A stretch of 64,000 nucleotides of DNA, from assembly GCF_003384035.1 (NCBI RefSeq), contig NZ_QQAK01000013.1, forward strand, positions 186,001 through 250,000. Reading direction: 5' to 3'. The position numbers were made by a program, and so were the translations under genes. Under the pieces are notes generated by a model. It saw only the letters and a list, made by a program, of their open reading frames with translations, searched no databases and was not told the DNA's origin. Of the stretch, positions 1 through 8,941 are shown in pieces (within the stretch, counting starts at the first letter, position 1; each line of letters begins with the position of its first letter). The DNA is from Sporosarcina sp. BI001-red (GTDB taxonomy: Bacteria > Bacillota > Bacilli > Bacillales_A > Planococcaceae).

Positions 1-721
1 AGCGGTTGCTGCAGTCGCAAAACGTCACCAGTTGAAAATCGTCGTTGATAACACGTTTGCATCCCCTTACTTGCAAAACCCGATCGACTTCGGAGCGGAT
101 TTTGTATTGCATAGCGCAACAAAATATATTAATGGGCATGGAGATGTCATAGCCGGCTTACTAATTGGTAAAGACAAAGAGGAAATGGACCAAATTCGAG
201 GAAGTGTACAAAAAGATTACGGTGGCATCATGTCACCGTTCGATGCGTGGTTACTCATACGTGGGCTGAAAACACTTTCTGTCCGAATGCAGCGTCATAA
301 CGAAAATGCGACACGTTTAACGGATTATTTGAAAACTCAGGACATGGTGGAAGCGGTCTTTTATCCATTCGATGAAAATAATCCTCAAGTCGAAATTGCA
401 AAGAACCAAATGACGGCAGGAGGAGGACTTGTCTCCTTTACGATAAAAGGAGGGCAATCTGTGGCCCAAGCGTTTATGAATCATCTGAACCTGATCAAAA
501 TTGCGGTTAGCTTGGGAGACGCAGAAACGCTGATCCAACATCCCACAACGATGACACACTCAGGAGTACCCGCAGAGGATCGTGAAAAAATGGGGATCAG
601 CGATGGCCTCTTGCGATTGTCAGCAGGATTAGAGCATGCTGATGACCTCATCAGAGATTTGAATCAAGCTTTTCAGCAAGTTGCTAAAGAGCAACAGACT
701 TTATCAAACTTAACACAATAG
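1..721 (+). CDS. Methionine gamma-lyase / trans-sulfuration PLP enzyme (5' truncated)
   Basis: Cys/Met-metabolism PLP enzyme that likely cleaves methionine or a related sulfur amino acid in the cytoplasm. The window starts inside the gene: the frame is open from base 2, so any internal TTG is not a start. Visible are the D-N-T-F-A-S-P strand and the S-A-T-K-Y motif whose lysine (codon 122-124) forms the PLP Schiff base. The C-terminal M-T-H-S-G-V-P and G-I-S-D-G-L-L-R-L-S blocks fit methionine gamma-lyases better than cystathionine gamma-synthases, but the family is hard to subdivide by eye. It faces a free methionine sulfoxide reductase gene across a shared terminator, consistent with methionine metabolism. 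Confidence 0.85.
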   Translation, partial: AVAAVAKRHQLKIVVDNTFASPYLQNPIDFGADFVLHSATKYINGHGDVIAGLLIGKDKEEMDQIRGSVQKDYGGIMSPFDAWLLIRGLKTLSVRMQRHNENATRLTDYLKTQDMVEAVFYPFDENNPQVEIAKNQMTAGGGLVSFTIKGGQSVAQAFMNHLNLIKIAVSLGDAETLIQHPTTMTHSGVPAEDREKMGISDGLLRLSAGLEHADDLIRDLNQAFQQVAKEQQTLSNLTQ

Positions 722-728
722 AGAAAAC

Positions 729-765
729 AAAAAGCAGCGAAGTGAATAGACTCCGCTGCTTTTTT
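729..765. terminator. Bidirectional rho-independent terminator
   Basis: Arms AAAAAGCAGCG (729-739) and CGCTGCTTTTT (754-764) flank a short loop. The A-run and T-run let it serve both the + strand lyase and the convergent - strand fRMsr gene. Confidence 0.85.
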
Positions 766-780
766 ATGAATCAATCAACC

Positions 781-1260
781 TTAAATGTGTCGCAAAAGAA
801 CTTCTACAAATTGTTCAAGACCGACACGATCCTCTTCGGAAAAGCGTCCAATTTCCGGACTATCTATATCCAATACCCCGATGAGCTCATCATTCTTTAC
901 AAGAGGAATTACAATTTCAGACTGGGAAGCGGAGTCGCATGCAATATGTCCTGCAAATGCGTTCACATCTTCAACGAGGAGCGTCTCTCTATTTTCCGCA
1001 GAAGTTCCGCAAACACCTCTTCCCATCGGAATGCGAATGCAAGCAGGAAGCCCTTGGAATGGTCCAAGGACAAGTTCACCTTCCTCCATTAGATAAAACC
1101 CTGTCCAATTCGTACGATCCAGGAAATTACTAAGTAAAGCCGAAGCATTGCTTAAATTTGCAATGCGATTTTTTTCACCGTCTAACAAAAGTTGGAGCTG
1201 ATCTGCAAGTTGGCGATAACTTTCTGCTGAATCCTTCGAATACTCGATCCCCATGAACAT
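781..1260 (-). CDS. Free methionine-(R)-sulfoxide reductase, GAF-domain (YtsP/MsrC type)
   Basis: A single GAF domain of 159 residues that reduces free L-methionine-(R)-sulfoxide in the cytoplasm. All three family cysteines are present: C74 in A-C-I-R-I, C84 in G-V-C-G-T, and C108 in H-I-A-C-D-S, with spacing identical to the E. coli fRMsr set (84/94/118). The start at 1260 has a GAGGG ribosome site seven bases upstream; a second ATG two codons in is less well placed. It is convergent with a methionine lyase and divergent from ezrA, as ytsP is near ezrA in B. subtilis. Confidence 0.93.
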   Translation of the reverse strand: MFMGIEYSKDSAESYRQLADQLQLLLDGEKNRIANLSNASALLSNFLDRTNWTGFYLMEEGELVLGPFQGLPACIRIPMGRGVCGTSAENRETLLVEDVNAFAGHIACDSASQSEIVIPLVKNDELIGVLDIDSPEIGRFSEEDRVGLEQFVEVLLRHI

Positions 1261-1522
1261 AATAGCTCCCTCATCTCTGTATAGTTTTATATGTTGATGT
1301 AATAATCTCCAAATGCAACCGGTAGGATTGTTTAATTCAACATAAATAGTTCCTAATAAAAAGTAGGATATCTAATAGAATCATACAATTTTCGAGGTGT
1401 TTCACACAAGTAAACAACTTTTCGACGAAGATTCGCCCTTTTTCAACACGAAAATTCTTTAAACATGTTACTATATAAGGTATTATCAATTGTAGAGTCG
1501 TTGCGGAATAGGGGGATGGACA

Positions 1523-3220
1523 ATGGTGAACTACTTCATCATTCCAATCATCATAGTGATTGTGCTGGCTGTTGCAATGTTTTTGTTGAGACGAAAGCAT
1601 ATCCAAGAAATCAGCAAGCTGGAGCATGAAAAGCTTCAAATCCAGCATGAACCGATATTTGAGGAAATGACAAAAGTCAAACAGCTGAATATGACAGGTC
1701 AAACAGAGGAGAAATTTGAGCGCTGGCGCAACGAATGGACGGAAGTCGTCGATGTGCTAGTTCCTAAAATCGATTCCTTATTATTTGATACCGAAGAAAT
1801 GGTCGACCGATTCCGCTTTAAGAAAGCAACTGGAATTGAAAAAGACATCGAACAACAACTCACGGTGTGTGAGGAACGCAAAAATTCGATACTACAGGAA
1901 TTAAATGAACTGATCGGCAGTGAAGAAAAAAATCGGGTGGAAATGGAATCTCTAAAAGAAGAATTCAGGGAAGCTCGGAAATCCGTGTTAGCCCATCAGC
2001 ATTCATTCGGAAGAGCTGTTCCAGCATTGGAAAAGGAACTTGAATATTTCCAACCTGCATTTGAAGAATACGATGACTTAACAGAAAACGGGAATTATCT
2101 ACAAGCGAGGGAAAATGTAATTGCAGTAGCGTCTAAAGCAAATGACTTGTTCCCTATTATCCGGGAAATCCCTTCATTACTTAGTGAGTTGCAAAGTAAA
2201 TTACCCTCTACAATTCGAGAACTACGTAATGGTGTTGAGGAAATGATGGAAGATGGCTATTATCTAAAACACTTGAACTTGAAATCATCGTTAGCAGCAA
2301 TTGAGCGTGAGTCGGAAGAAATGCTGGAAAAAGTTGAGATGCTTGATGTACAGCCGGTTCAACAGCGCTTAGCTGAAATCGATGAGAGCATTGATTCGTT
2401 CTATGATGCATTAGAAGAAGAAGTAAAAGAACGACAGTATACCGAACAAACGTATGAAGAAGTTGCAAACAGATTAGTGGCAGTGAAAGCTTTTTCTAAG
2501 GAAATTGCAGACGAAGCGTTATTCGTTCAACAAAGTTACCGATTAGATGAAAAAGAAGCAGCGATTCCTAAAGGATTCCTCGTTGACCTATCAGAAGCTA
2601 TGAAGCGTTTTGAATTGCTAACTAGCCAAGGAGAGAACGGGGAGTCAGCCTATTCAGGGCTTGCACAAGACTTGCGTACTGTGTCTGAAACGTTAGATCA
2701 CGTTGAAAAGGAAACAATTGCGTTCCAGGAACGTATTAAAAACCTACGGACTGATGAAATAACAGTTAGAAGACGCCTGGAATCACTTGCGAGGACGCTA
2801 CAAGAAAGTGAACGTAAACTCCTGAAAGCAAACATACCAGGGGTACCGGATGATATCGAAGTCCGGTTGGAAGAAGCGGATGAACAACTCTTTATCGTAA
2901 AGAATGGTTTAGAAGAAGTCCCGCTTAATATGGCACTTGTTGAAGAGTATATTAACAACGCTGAAAAAGAAGTTCACGAAGTCGTTTCGAAGATTGATGA
3001 AATGTTGGAAAATGCACTGCTGACCGAACAAATCATTCAATATGGAAACCGATATCGTGCATCTCATCCAGCGATGCACGCTCGATTGTTGGAATCGGAA
3101 ATGGCGTTCAGGCAATTCCGTTATGCGAAGGCTCTGGAAGAAGCAGCTACAGCTGTTGAAGAAGTGGAACCAGGAGCGATGAAACGAATTGAAGAGCTAT
3201 TACAAGAACACGTACAGTAA
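1523..3220 (+). CDS. ezrA: Septation ring formation regulator EzrA
   Basis: Negative regulator of FtsZ ring assembly, also tied to coordinating cell-wall synthesis at midcell. The 565-residue protein has one N-terminal membrane segment (about residues 4-22) followed by R-R-K-H and then almost entirely long charged helices of spectrin-like coiled-coil type, the family's architecture and usual length. ATG is preceded by a GGGGGATGG ribosome site. It sits next to nifZ-thiI exactly as in B. subtilis. The 260 bases upstream contain the promoter region but no convincing -35/-10 pair by eye. Confidence 0.96.
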   Translation: MVNYFIIPIIIVIVLAVAMFLLRRKHIQEISKLEHEKLQIQHEPIFEEMTKVKQLNMTGQTEEKFERWRNEWTEVVDVLVPKIDSLLFDTEEMVDRFRFKKATGIEKDIEQQLTVCEERKNSILQELNELIGSEEKNRVEMESLKEEFREARKSVLAHQHSFGRAVPALEKELEYFQPAFEEYDDLTENGNYLQARENVIAVASKANDLFPIIREIPSLLSELQSKLPSTIRELRNGVEEMMEDGYYLKHLNLKSSLAAIERESEEMLEKVEMLDVQPVQQRLAEIDESIDSFYDALEEEVKERQYTEQTYEEVANRLVAVKAFSKEIADEALFVQQSYRLDEKEAAIPKGFLVDLSEAMKRFELLTSQGENGESAYSGLAQDLRTVSETLDHVEKETIAFQERIKNLRTDEITVRRRLESLARTLQESERKLLKANIPGVPDDIEVRLEEADEQLFIVKNGLEEVPLNMALVEEYINNAEKEVHEVVSKIDEMLENALLTEQIIQYGNRYRASHPAMHARLLESEMAFRQFRYAKALEEAATAVEEVEPGAMKRIEELLQEHVQ

Positions 3221-3231
3221 GCGTACCCTTC

Positions 3232-3265
3232 AGCCACCCGCACAATGCGTGCAGGTGGCTTTGTG
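3232..3265 (+). terminator. Strong hairpin after ezrA (weak T-tract)
   Basis: AGCCACC (3232-3238) pairs with GGTGGCT (3254-3260), with an inner GCAC/GTGC extension and a five-base loop. Only TTTG follows, so this may be an incomplete terminator or a processing/attenuation hairpin between ezrA and nifZ. Confidence 0.5.
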
Positions 3266-3298
3266 CCGCTTAAGCTGCATGAAAGGACGAGTTGAAGA

Positions 3299-4444
3299 TT
3301 GATTTATCTAGATAATAGTGCATCTACGATTCCTGATGAGGAAGTTCTCCAGACATTTACACGAGCGAACAAAACGTATTATGCGAATCCAGCTTCACTT
3401 CACTTAGCCGGCAACAAAGCAGAACAGCTATTGGAATCTGCAAGGAAGCAAATAGCAACGCTTACTGGAGACTCTGAAAGCAGTGTGATTTTTACTTCTG
3501 GAGGCACCGAAGCTAATAATTTGGCGATTATTGGATATGCAAATAGCCTTAAACATCGTGGAAATCATATTATTACGACAGAGATCGAGCATGATTCGGT
3601 GCGGAACGCCTGTATTCATTTGAAAAAAGAAGGATTTGAAATCGAATTCCTATCTGTCAATGAAGCAGGAGAAGTATCTCCAGACGAACTTAGACAGAAG
3701 ATCAGGAAAGATACGATTTTAGTGAGTATCATGCATGTGAATAACGAAATTGGTGCTATCCAGCCGATTGAAGCGTGTTCAAAAGTTATCCGTGAGCATT
3801 CCCGCGCACTGTTCCACTCAGATTGCGTTCAGAGTCTAGGGAAGCTTGCACTGCCTTATCCTGAATGGGTGGATTCGGTGACGCTGTCTGCCCATAAAAT
3901 ACATGGGTTAAAAGGGACTGGCTGCTTACTAACAAAGAAATTCAAAGAGCCGGAAGCCATCTCTTTTGGCGGTGGTCAAGAGCGCGGCTTAAGAAGCGGC
4001 ACAGCAAATGCTCCTGGAGCCGCTGCATTTGCGAAAGCCATTCGAATCATCATTGAAGGAGATAACTTTTCCGACTATAAACGATGGAACAACCGACTGC
4101 GAGAAGTAGTGGGGACAGAAAAACTTGTTCGGATATGTTCACCTTTAGAAGGGGCTCCCCATATACTTTCAGTTGCATTTAAAGGGATTACTGGCGAAGT
4201 TGCGGTCAACTATTTTCAAGAACATGGCATCATGGTTTCCACTTCCAGTGCATGTTCTTCAAAAACAAACCAAGTGAGTCACGTCATCCAAGCGATCCAT
4301 GTTCCGGACGACTTCCGTAAAGGTGTTATCCGAATTAGTTTTGGTAGAATGAATACAGATGAAGAAATTGAGACACTTGCTCAAGTAATTAAAGAATTCA
4401 TGAAGATAATTAAGAAAGGGATGAAACAGCATGATATGGAATGA
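3299..4444 (+). CDS. nifZ: Cysteine desulfurase paired with ThiI (NifZ type)
   Basis: PLP cysteine desulfurase that passes persulfide sulfur to ThiI for 4-thiouridine in tRNA. The 381 residues begin at a TTG giving M-I-Y-L-D-N-S, the normal NifS start; AAAGGA lies 11 bases upstream. K200 in S-A-H-K-I-H-G is the PLP lysine and C319 in S-S-A-C-S-S the persulfide cysteine. The gene overlaps thiI by 14 bases, so the two are translated together. This ezrA-nifZ-thiI order is that of B. subtilis, where this desulfurase is dedicated to ThiI. Confidence 0.93.
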   Translation: MIYLDNSASTIPDEEVLQTFTRANKTYYANPASLHLAGNKAEQLLESARKQIATLTGDSESSVIFTSGGTEANNLAIIGYANSLKHRGNHIITTEIEHDSVRNACIHLKKEGFEIEFLSVNEAGEVSPDELRQKIRKDTILVSIMHVNNEIGAIQPIEACSKVIREHSRALFHSDCVQSLGKLALPYPEWVDSVTLSAHKIHGLKGTGCLLTKKFKEPEAISFGGGQERGLRSGTANAPGAAAFAKAIRIIIEGDNFSDYKRWNNRLREVVGTEKLVRICSPLEGAPHILSVAFKGITGEVAVNYFQEHGIMVSTSSACSSKTNQVSHVIQAIHVPDDFRKGVIRISFGRMNTDEEIETLAQVIKEFMKIIKKGMKQHDME

Positions 4445-5633
4445 ACTGCTCATAAGATATGGAGAAATGTCTCTTAAGGGGAGAAACCGAAAAGTATTCA
4501 TACAAAAGCTATCGACAAATATTAAGCAAGTTCTCCACGAGTTACAATCCGTTAAACTGAAAGCAGAACGCGACCGCATGTTTTTGTATGCAACTAGTGA
4601 GGAACTGGAACAAGCAATTGAGCTATTATCAGATGTTGCGGGCATTCAATCTTATAGTCCGATCGCAAAATGTGAGTCAACGGTTGAAGCGATACAACAA
4701 ACAGCACTTGCCATTTTTGAAACAGAAGATACAGATGAGAAAACGTTCAAAGTCGAAGTGCGCAGAACGGACAAATCATTTCCGTTAGTAACAGGCGAAT
4801 TGCAAAGAGAAATCGGTGGCACGGTTTTAAAAGCCCATTCAAATCTAAGCGTGAACGTAAAAAAACCGGATATATTACTTCATATCGATATTCGGGAAGG
4901 CGGTTCTTTCCTATCTTCGAAAGTATTTAAAGGAGCAGGTGGAATGCCTGTAGGTTCGAACGGGAAGTCATTGTTGATGCTATCTGGTGGAATCGACAGC
5001 CCTGTTGCTGGCTATTTAATGATGAAACGCGGTGTCACTATAGAAGCAATCCATTTCGCAAGTCCACCATTCACGAGTGAGCAAGCACAAGAAAAAGTAG
5101 TTGAACTAGGACGAAAAATTAGCGCATATGGCGGAAAAATAAACTTGCACGTCATTCCATTCACTGATATTCAACAAGCGATTGTGAAACAAGTACCGGA
5201 AAACGTATCCATCACATCCACCAGAAGAATTATGTTGCGAATTGCAGATCAGCTACGTGATGAAATCGGTGCACTAGCAATTGTAACTGGAGAAAGCTTA
5301 GGACAAGTGGCGAGTCAAACACTTGAAAGTTTTACAGCAATTAATGCAGTCACATCGACACCGATATTGCGTCCACTTATCGCAACGGACAAATTGGAAA
5401 TCATTCAAATGGCTAAAAAAATTGGCACTTATGAAACGTCAATTCAGCCATTCGAAGATTGTTGTACCGTTTTTACACCCTCTAGTCCTAAAACAAAACC
5501 ACGTCTAGAAAAAGTCGAGTTCTATGAAAGTTTCATCGACTTTGAACCGATGATCACAGAAGCCATTCAAAATCGCAAAATCATTAACTGCTTTATTGAA
5601 GAAAAGACGGAAGAATTCAGTGACCTGTTGTAA
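4431..5633 (+). CDS. thiI: tRNA 4-thiouridine synthase ThiI
   Basis: Adenylates U8 of tRNA and transfers sulfur to it; may also feed thiazole synthesis. In order: an N-terminal ferredoxin-like region, a THUMP domain (about 60-165), and the ATP-pyrophosphatase domain with P-loop S-G-G-I-D-S-P (185-191). At 400 residues it ends without the C-terminal rhodanese domain found in E. coli ThiI, so sulfur must come directly from the adjacent NifZ. The start overlaps the nifZ 3' end. A 256-base gap with only a small inverted repeat (5768-5795) separates it from sspA. Confidence 0.95.
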   Translation: MIWNELLIRYGEMSLKGRNRKVFIQKLSTNIKQVLHELQSVKLKAERDRMFLYATSEELEQAIELLSDVAGIQSYSPIAKCESTVEAIQQTALAIFETEDTDEKTFKVEVRRTDKSFPLVTGELQREIGGTVLKAHSNLSVNVKKPDILLHIDIREGGSFLSSKVFKGAGGMPVGSNGKSLLMLSGGIDSPVAGYLMMKRGVTIEAIHFASPPFTSEQAQEKVVELGRKISAYGGKINLHVIPFTDIQQAIVKQVPENVSITSTRRIMLRIADQLRDEIGALAIVTGESLGQVASQTLESFTAINAVTSTPILRPLIATDKLEIIQMAKKIGTYETSIQPFEDCCTVFTPSSPKTKPRLEKVEFYESFIDFEPMITEAIQNRKIINCFIEEKTEEFSDLL

Positions 5634-5835
5634 TTAGATTTGGTTGAATGTGCCCCCCGAGCAGTTAATAAGTGCTTCTGTAATAGTAGCAACTGACTTA
5701 GCTTGCTTCATATTCATCAACAGATTTCCGGCTATTATGTTGTGTGTCGTGGTTTGTGATGCCGTTTCGAATGGCTAATGAACACCGTCCATTCGACCAT
5801 TTCAAAATATGAAAAAGATACCATTTCCTTTCTGT

Positions 5836-5864
5836 GCATGAATTTACCCAAACGGTACATTCTA
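5836..5864 (+). promoter_or_regulatory. Sigma-G (forespore) promoter of sspA
   Basis: GCATG (5836-5840) and CATTCTA (5858-5864) are separated by 17 bases and match the sigma-G -35 GHATR and -10 CATWHTA consensus. They lie 26 bases upstream of the sspA start. An assignment to sigma-F cannot be excluded because the two consensus sequences overlap. Confidence 0.7.
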
Positions 5865-5889
5865 TGGTCACAAGGGAGGTGACATCGAC

Positions 5890-6099
5890 ATGACAAACTC
5901 AAACAGCGGCAATTCAAACCAACTTCTTGTACCAGGTGTACAACAAGCGCTTGACCAGATGAAAAACGAAATCGCATCAGAATTTGGAGTTCAGCTTGGA
6001 GCAGACGCTTCATCGCGTGCCAACGGTTCCGTAGGCGGAGAAATTACAAAGCGATTGGTACGTCAAGCTCAACAACAAATGAACGGTTACCAAAAATAA
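5890..6099 (+). CDS. sspA: Alpha/beta-type small acid-soluble spore protein
   Basis: Small DNA-binding protein that coats and protects spore DNA, then is degraded at germination as an amino-acid source. The 69 residues contain both family signatures: the germination-protease cleavage region E-I-A-S-E-F-G-V with the following L-G-A-D, and the C-terminal [12 protein letters not shown] block. AAGGGAGGT precedes the ATG. The gene directly shows the organism makes endospores. It lies downstream of thiI as sspA does in B. subtilis; paralogues elsewhere cannot be excluded, so the letter is positional. Confidence 0.93.
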   Translation: MTNSNSGNSNQLLVPGVQQALDQMKNEIASEFGVQLGADASSRANGSVGGEITKRLVRQAQQQMNGYQK

Positions 6100-6111
6100 G
6101 TAACTGATTGG

Positions 6112-6140
6112 ACTGTCCCCAAAGTGGGGACAGTTTTTTT
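6112..6140 (+). terminator. Terminator of sspA
   Basis: ACTGTCCCC (6112-6120) and GGGGACAGT (6126-6134) form a nine-pair stem with a five-base loop and a run of seven T. Confidence 0.9.
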
Positions 6141-6182
6141 AGTATGTGAAGAAACCTTTTAAATATGACTCATTACTTATTT

Positions 6183-6211
6183 TTGAATTGAATAAATTTT
6201 AGATGTATACT
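6183..6211 (+). promoter_or_regulatory. Sigma-A promoter of the acyl-CoA synthetase gene
   Basis: TTGAAT (6183-6188), 17-base spacer, TATACT (6206-6211), 29 bases before the TTG start. Confidence 0.65.
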
Positions 6212-6240
6212 GACTATATTGTTTATAAGGAGGAGTTAGC

Positions 6241-7812
6241 TTGAATAGAGAAGAATTATTAGCACCGGAGAGCTATAATATCGTATCTGAGATTGAAGAG
6301 TACGCAGATGGAACAAATAAGAAGGCATTAATTTACGTTGACTCAGAAGGAAATCAAAAAGACTATACATATGATGAGTTAATGGAAGATGCAAATCGTG
6401 CCGCTTCAGTTTATGAAGCGAATGGGTTGAAAAAGGGAGATATATTGTTAGTAATGGTTCCAAGGTTGATTGAAGCGTACGTTGCATATATCGGAGCTTT
6501 GAAGGCAGGAATTGCGGTCATTCCTTCGTCGGAAATGTTGCGCGCATCAGATATTGAATACCGATTAGCACATAGTGGAGCAAAAGCGATCGTTGCGTAT
6601 GAAGCATTTACAAGTCAATTGACCGAGGTGCGCGGTATCCAAGACGTCACTTTGTTTGTAGTAGGAAAAGCAGATGAAGGAAGCATTTCTTTAACAGAAG
6701 AAATGGTGAATGCACCCATACAATATGAGGCAGTGCGAACAAAAGCCAGTGATATGGCATTCTTATCGTATACATCCGGGACGACAGGTAAGCCCAAAGG
6801 TGTTGTGCATACACATGGTTGGGGCTACGCTCACCTTCGGACCACTGGTGAGAACTGGCTAGGTATTCATAAAGGAGATATGGTGTGGGCTACAGCGGCA
6901 CCGGGTTGGCAAAAGTGGATTTGGACACCATTCCTTGCCGTTCTAGGTAGTGGTGCAACAGGACTCGTATACAATGGAAAGTTTGACGTTAAATCTTACA
7001 TGGATATGATCAAGACCTATCAAGTAAATGTATTGTGTTGTACGCCTACGGAATACCGATTCATGGCGAAAGCAGAAGACCTATCCAGTTATGACTTGTC
7101 CTCATTGCGTAGCGCTGTGTCTGCGGGGGAACCGTTGAACAAAGAAGTCATCGATACATTTGAAAATGTTTTTTCTCTTCAAGTGAGAGATGGTTATGGA
7201 CAAACGGAAAACACATTATTAGTTGGAACCATGATTGGTATGGATGCAAGACCAGGTTCAATGGGGAAACCAACACCAGGAAATCGTGTGGAAATCGTTA
7301 ATGATGAAGGTGAACTTGCGCAAGTGGGAGAGGTTGGAGATATTGCTGTCCACATTTCGACACCTGCGTTATTTAAGGAGTACCTACAAGATCCCGAACG
7401 CACGTCCATGCAGTTCCGAGGCGATTATTACATTTCTGGTGATCGGGCTAAGAAAGATGAGGATGGTTATTTCTGGTTTGAAGGCAGGGGAGATGACATC
7501 ATCATTAGTTCAGGGTACACAATCGGACCTTTTGAAGTTGAGGATGCCCTTACGAATCATCCTGCTGTAAAAGAATGTGCGGTCGTTGGAAGTCCGGATG
7601 AGGTTCGAGGAACAGTCGTGAAAGCGTTCATAGTCCTAAGAGATCCTTCTAAAAAAGACGATAGTTCACTTGTGAAGGAGTTGCAAGATCATGTAAAACA
7701 ACGTACGGCTCCATACAAGTATCCGCGAAAGATTGAATTTGTAGATGAGCTGCCAAAGACCGCTTCAGGTAAAATCATGCGTGTAGAACTACGAAAACAA
7801 GAGACAATGTAG
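6241..7812 (+). CDS. mbcS: Acyl-CoA synthetase (AMP-forming), MbcS/YtcI-like
   Basis: Activates a short or branched carboxylic acid to its CoA thioester through an acyl-adenylate; in B. subtilis the gene in this position is linked to 2-methylbutyrate/isobutyrate for branched-chain fatty acids. The 523 residues show the AMP-binding signature S-Y-T-S-G-T-T-G-K-P-K-G (about 176-187), an E-P-L region, the G-Y-G-Q-T-E motif and the C-terminal K-T-A-S-G-K-I catalytic lysine block. TTG start with GGAGGAG upstream. The exact acid substrate is inferred from position only. Confidence 0.85.
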   Translation: MNREELLAPESYNIVSEIEEYADGTNKKALIYVDSEGNQKDYTYDELMEDANRAASVYEANGLKKGDILLVMVPRLIEAYVAYIGALKAGIAVIPSSEMLRASDIEYRLAHSGAKAIVAYEAFTSQLTEVRGIQDVTLFVVGKADEGSISLTEEMVNAPIQYEAVRTKASDMAFLSYTSGTTGKPKGVVHTHGWGYAHLRTTGENWLGIHKGDMVWATAAPGWQKWIWTPFLAVLGSGATGLVYNGKFDVKSYMDMIKTYQVNVLCCTPTEYRFMAKAEDLSSYDLSSLRSAVSAGEPLNKEVIDTFENVFSLQVRDGYGQTENTLLVGTMIGMDARPGSMGKPTPGNRVEIVNDEGELAQVGEVGDIAVHISTPALFKEYLQDPERTSMQFRGDYYISGDRAKKDEDGYFWFEGRGDDIIISSGYTIGPFEVEDALTNHPAVKECAVVGSPDEVRGTVVKAFIVLRDPSKKDDSSLVKELQDHVKQRTAPYKYPRKIEFVDELPKTASGKIMRVELRKQETM

Positions 7813-7814
7813 TG

Positions 7815-7850
7815 AAAAGGACTGAGATTTCAATAATCTCAGTCCTTTTC
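7815..7850 (+). terminator. Terminator after mbcS
   Basis: Fifteen-base arms AAAAGGACTGAGATT (7815-7829) and AATCTCAGTCCTTTT (7835-7849) are perfectly complementary around a five-base loop. Confidence 0.9.
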
Positions 7851-7862
7851 TTTTATAAACAC

Positions 7863-7891
7863 TTTACCTTGCTAACATACCCCCTTATAAT
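7863..7891 (+). promoter_or_regulatory. Sigma-A-type promoter of rarD
   Basis: TTTACC (7863-7868), 17-base spacer and a perfect TATAAT (7886-7891), 48 bases before the GTG start. Confidence 0.6.
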
Positions 7892-7939
7892 TGAGAGATA
7901 TTTCGTGCAGCTAAATGCTGTCAAAAAGGGGGAAGACAC

Positions 7940-8878
7940 GTGCAAACTCAACAACAAGGAGCACTTTGGGTGTTCGCTGCATATGTAATGTGGGGATTCA
8001 TGCCAATTTATTGGAAAAGTCTTCACCACGTAAGTAGCGGAGAAATCTTAGTGAACCGGATCATCTGGGCATTCCTCTTAACTGTTCTGGCAATTGTATT
8101 GATAGGGCAAGGGAAAAGGTTGGTTACCGACTTAATAGAACTGTGGAAGACACAAAAGCAATTTTGGAGCCTATGTGCTGCGTCATTTCTTGTTACAATC
8201 AATTGGTTTACGTATATTTGGTCTGTGAATCATGACTTTATCGTGCAAGCGAGCCTTGGTTATTACATAAATCCATTAGTTTCTGTCTTGTTAGGAATTA
8301 TCTTTTTGAAAGAGGCCTTAAATCGCAATCAGAAAGCCGCGTTCGTCTTAGCAGCAGTGGGAGTTACAATCTTAACATTCCATTATGGGGTCTTCCCTTG
8401 GATATCTTTTGTATTGGCAATCACATTCGCTTTATACGGCCTAATTAAAAAACATATTAAATTAGATGCTACTCGAGGACTTGCCATTGAAACAGCATTT
8501 ACCGTTCCTATCGCACTTCTAGCTTATGGCTGGCTTTTTTCATCGGGAGATGCTGTTATAATGGACACGGATCCGTTGACGGTTGTATTGCTCATTTTAA
8601 CAGGGATTGCAACTGCTCTACCGCTAGTGTTTTTTGCAAAAGGTGTGCCTTCCATTCCGCTTTACGTAACAGGTTTCCTTCAATATATCGCTCCTACGAT
8701 GATGCTCATTATCGGGGTAGCCATATATGGAGAAACATTCGGCAAGTTTGAATGGCTCAGTTTTGCATTCATCTGGGTGGCGTTATTAGTTTTCACGGTC
8801 CCAGAAGTAATGCGTTTTTTAAGAAACAAACGAACGATGATCCGTTTGCAAAAACAGGAATCTACACAGCAATCTTAA
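7940..8878 (+). CDS. rarD: RarD-type EamA drug/metabolite transporter
   Basis: Inner-membrane protein of the DMT superfamily, 312 residues with about ten hydrophobic segments in two EamA repeats. The opening A-A-Y-V-M-W-G-F-M-P-I-Y-W-K and V-N-R-I-I-W blocks are typical of the RarD group; substrates of Gram-positive members are not known. The GTG start follows a GGGGGAAG ribosome site. It stands alone with its own promoter and a terminator upstream; no clear terminator follows before sppA. Confidence 0.85.
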   Translation: MQTQQQGALWVFAAYVMWGFMPIYWKSLHHVSSGEILVNRIIWAFLLTVLAIVLIGQGKRLVTDLIELWKTQKQFWSLCAASFLVTINWFTYIWSVNHDFIVQASLGYYINPLVSVLLGIIFLKEALNRNQKAAFVLAAVGVTILTFHYGVFPWISFVLAITFALYGLIKKHIKLDATRGLAIETAFTVPIALLAYGWLFSSGDAVIMDTDPLTVVLLILTGIATALPLVFFAKGVPSIPLYVTGFLQYIAPTMMLIIGVAIYGETFGKFEWLSFAFIWVALLVFTVPEVMRFLRNKRTMIRLQKQESTQQS

Positions 8879-8941
8879 ATAGGATGAAACATTCTGTTTC
8901 GTACAACGTACACGTAGTATGAACTAAAGGAGGAATTTGAA

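Noticed and set aside
1469-1474. ezrA promoter at TACTAT
   Set aside because: No matching -35 element at an acceptable distance.
5768-5795. thiI terminator
   Set aside because: CGAATGG/CCATTCG arms have a 14-base loop and no T-tract, so I do not call a terminator.
5735-6013. 92-codon - strand frame opposite sspA and its promoter
   Set aside because: Antisense to a well-supported spore protein gene and a sigma-G promoter; no recognisable features.
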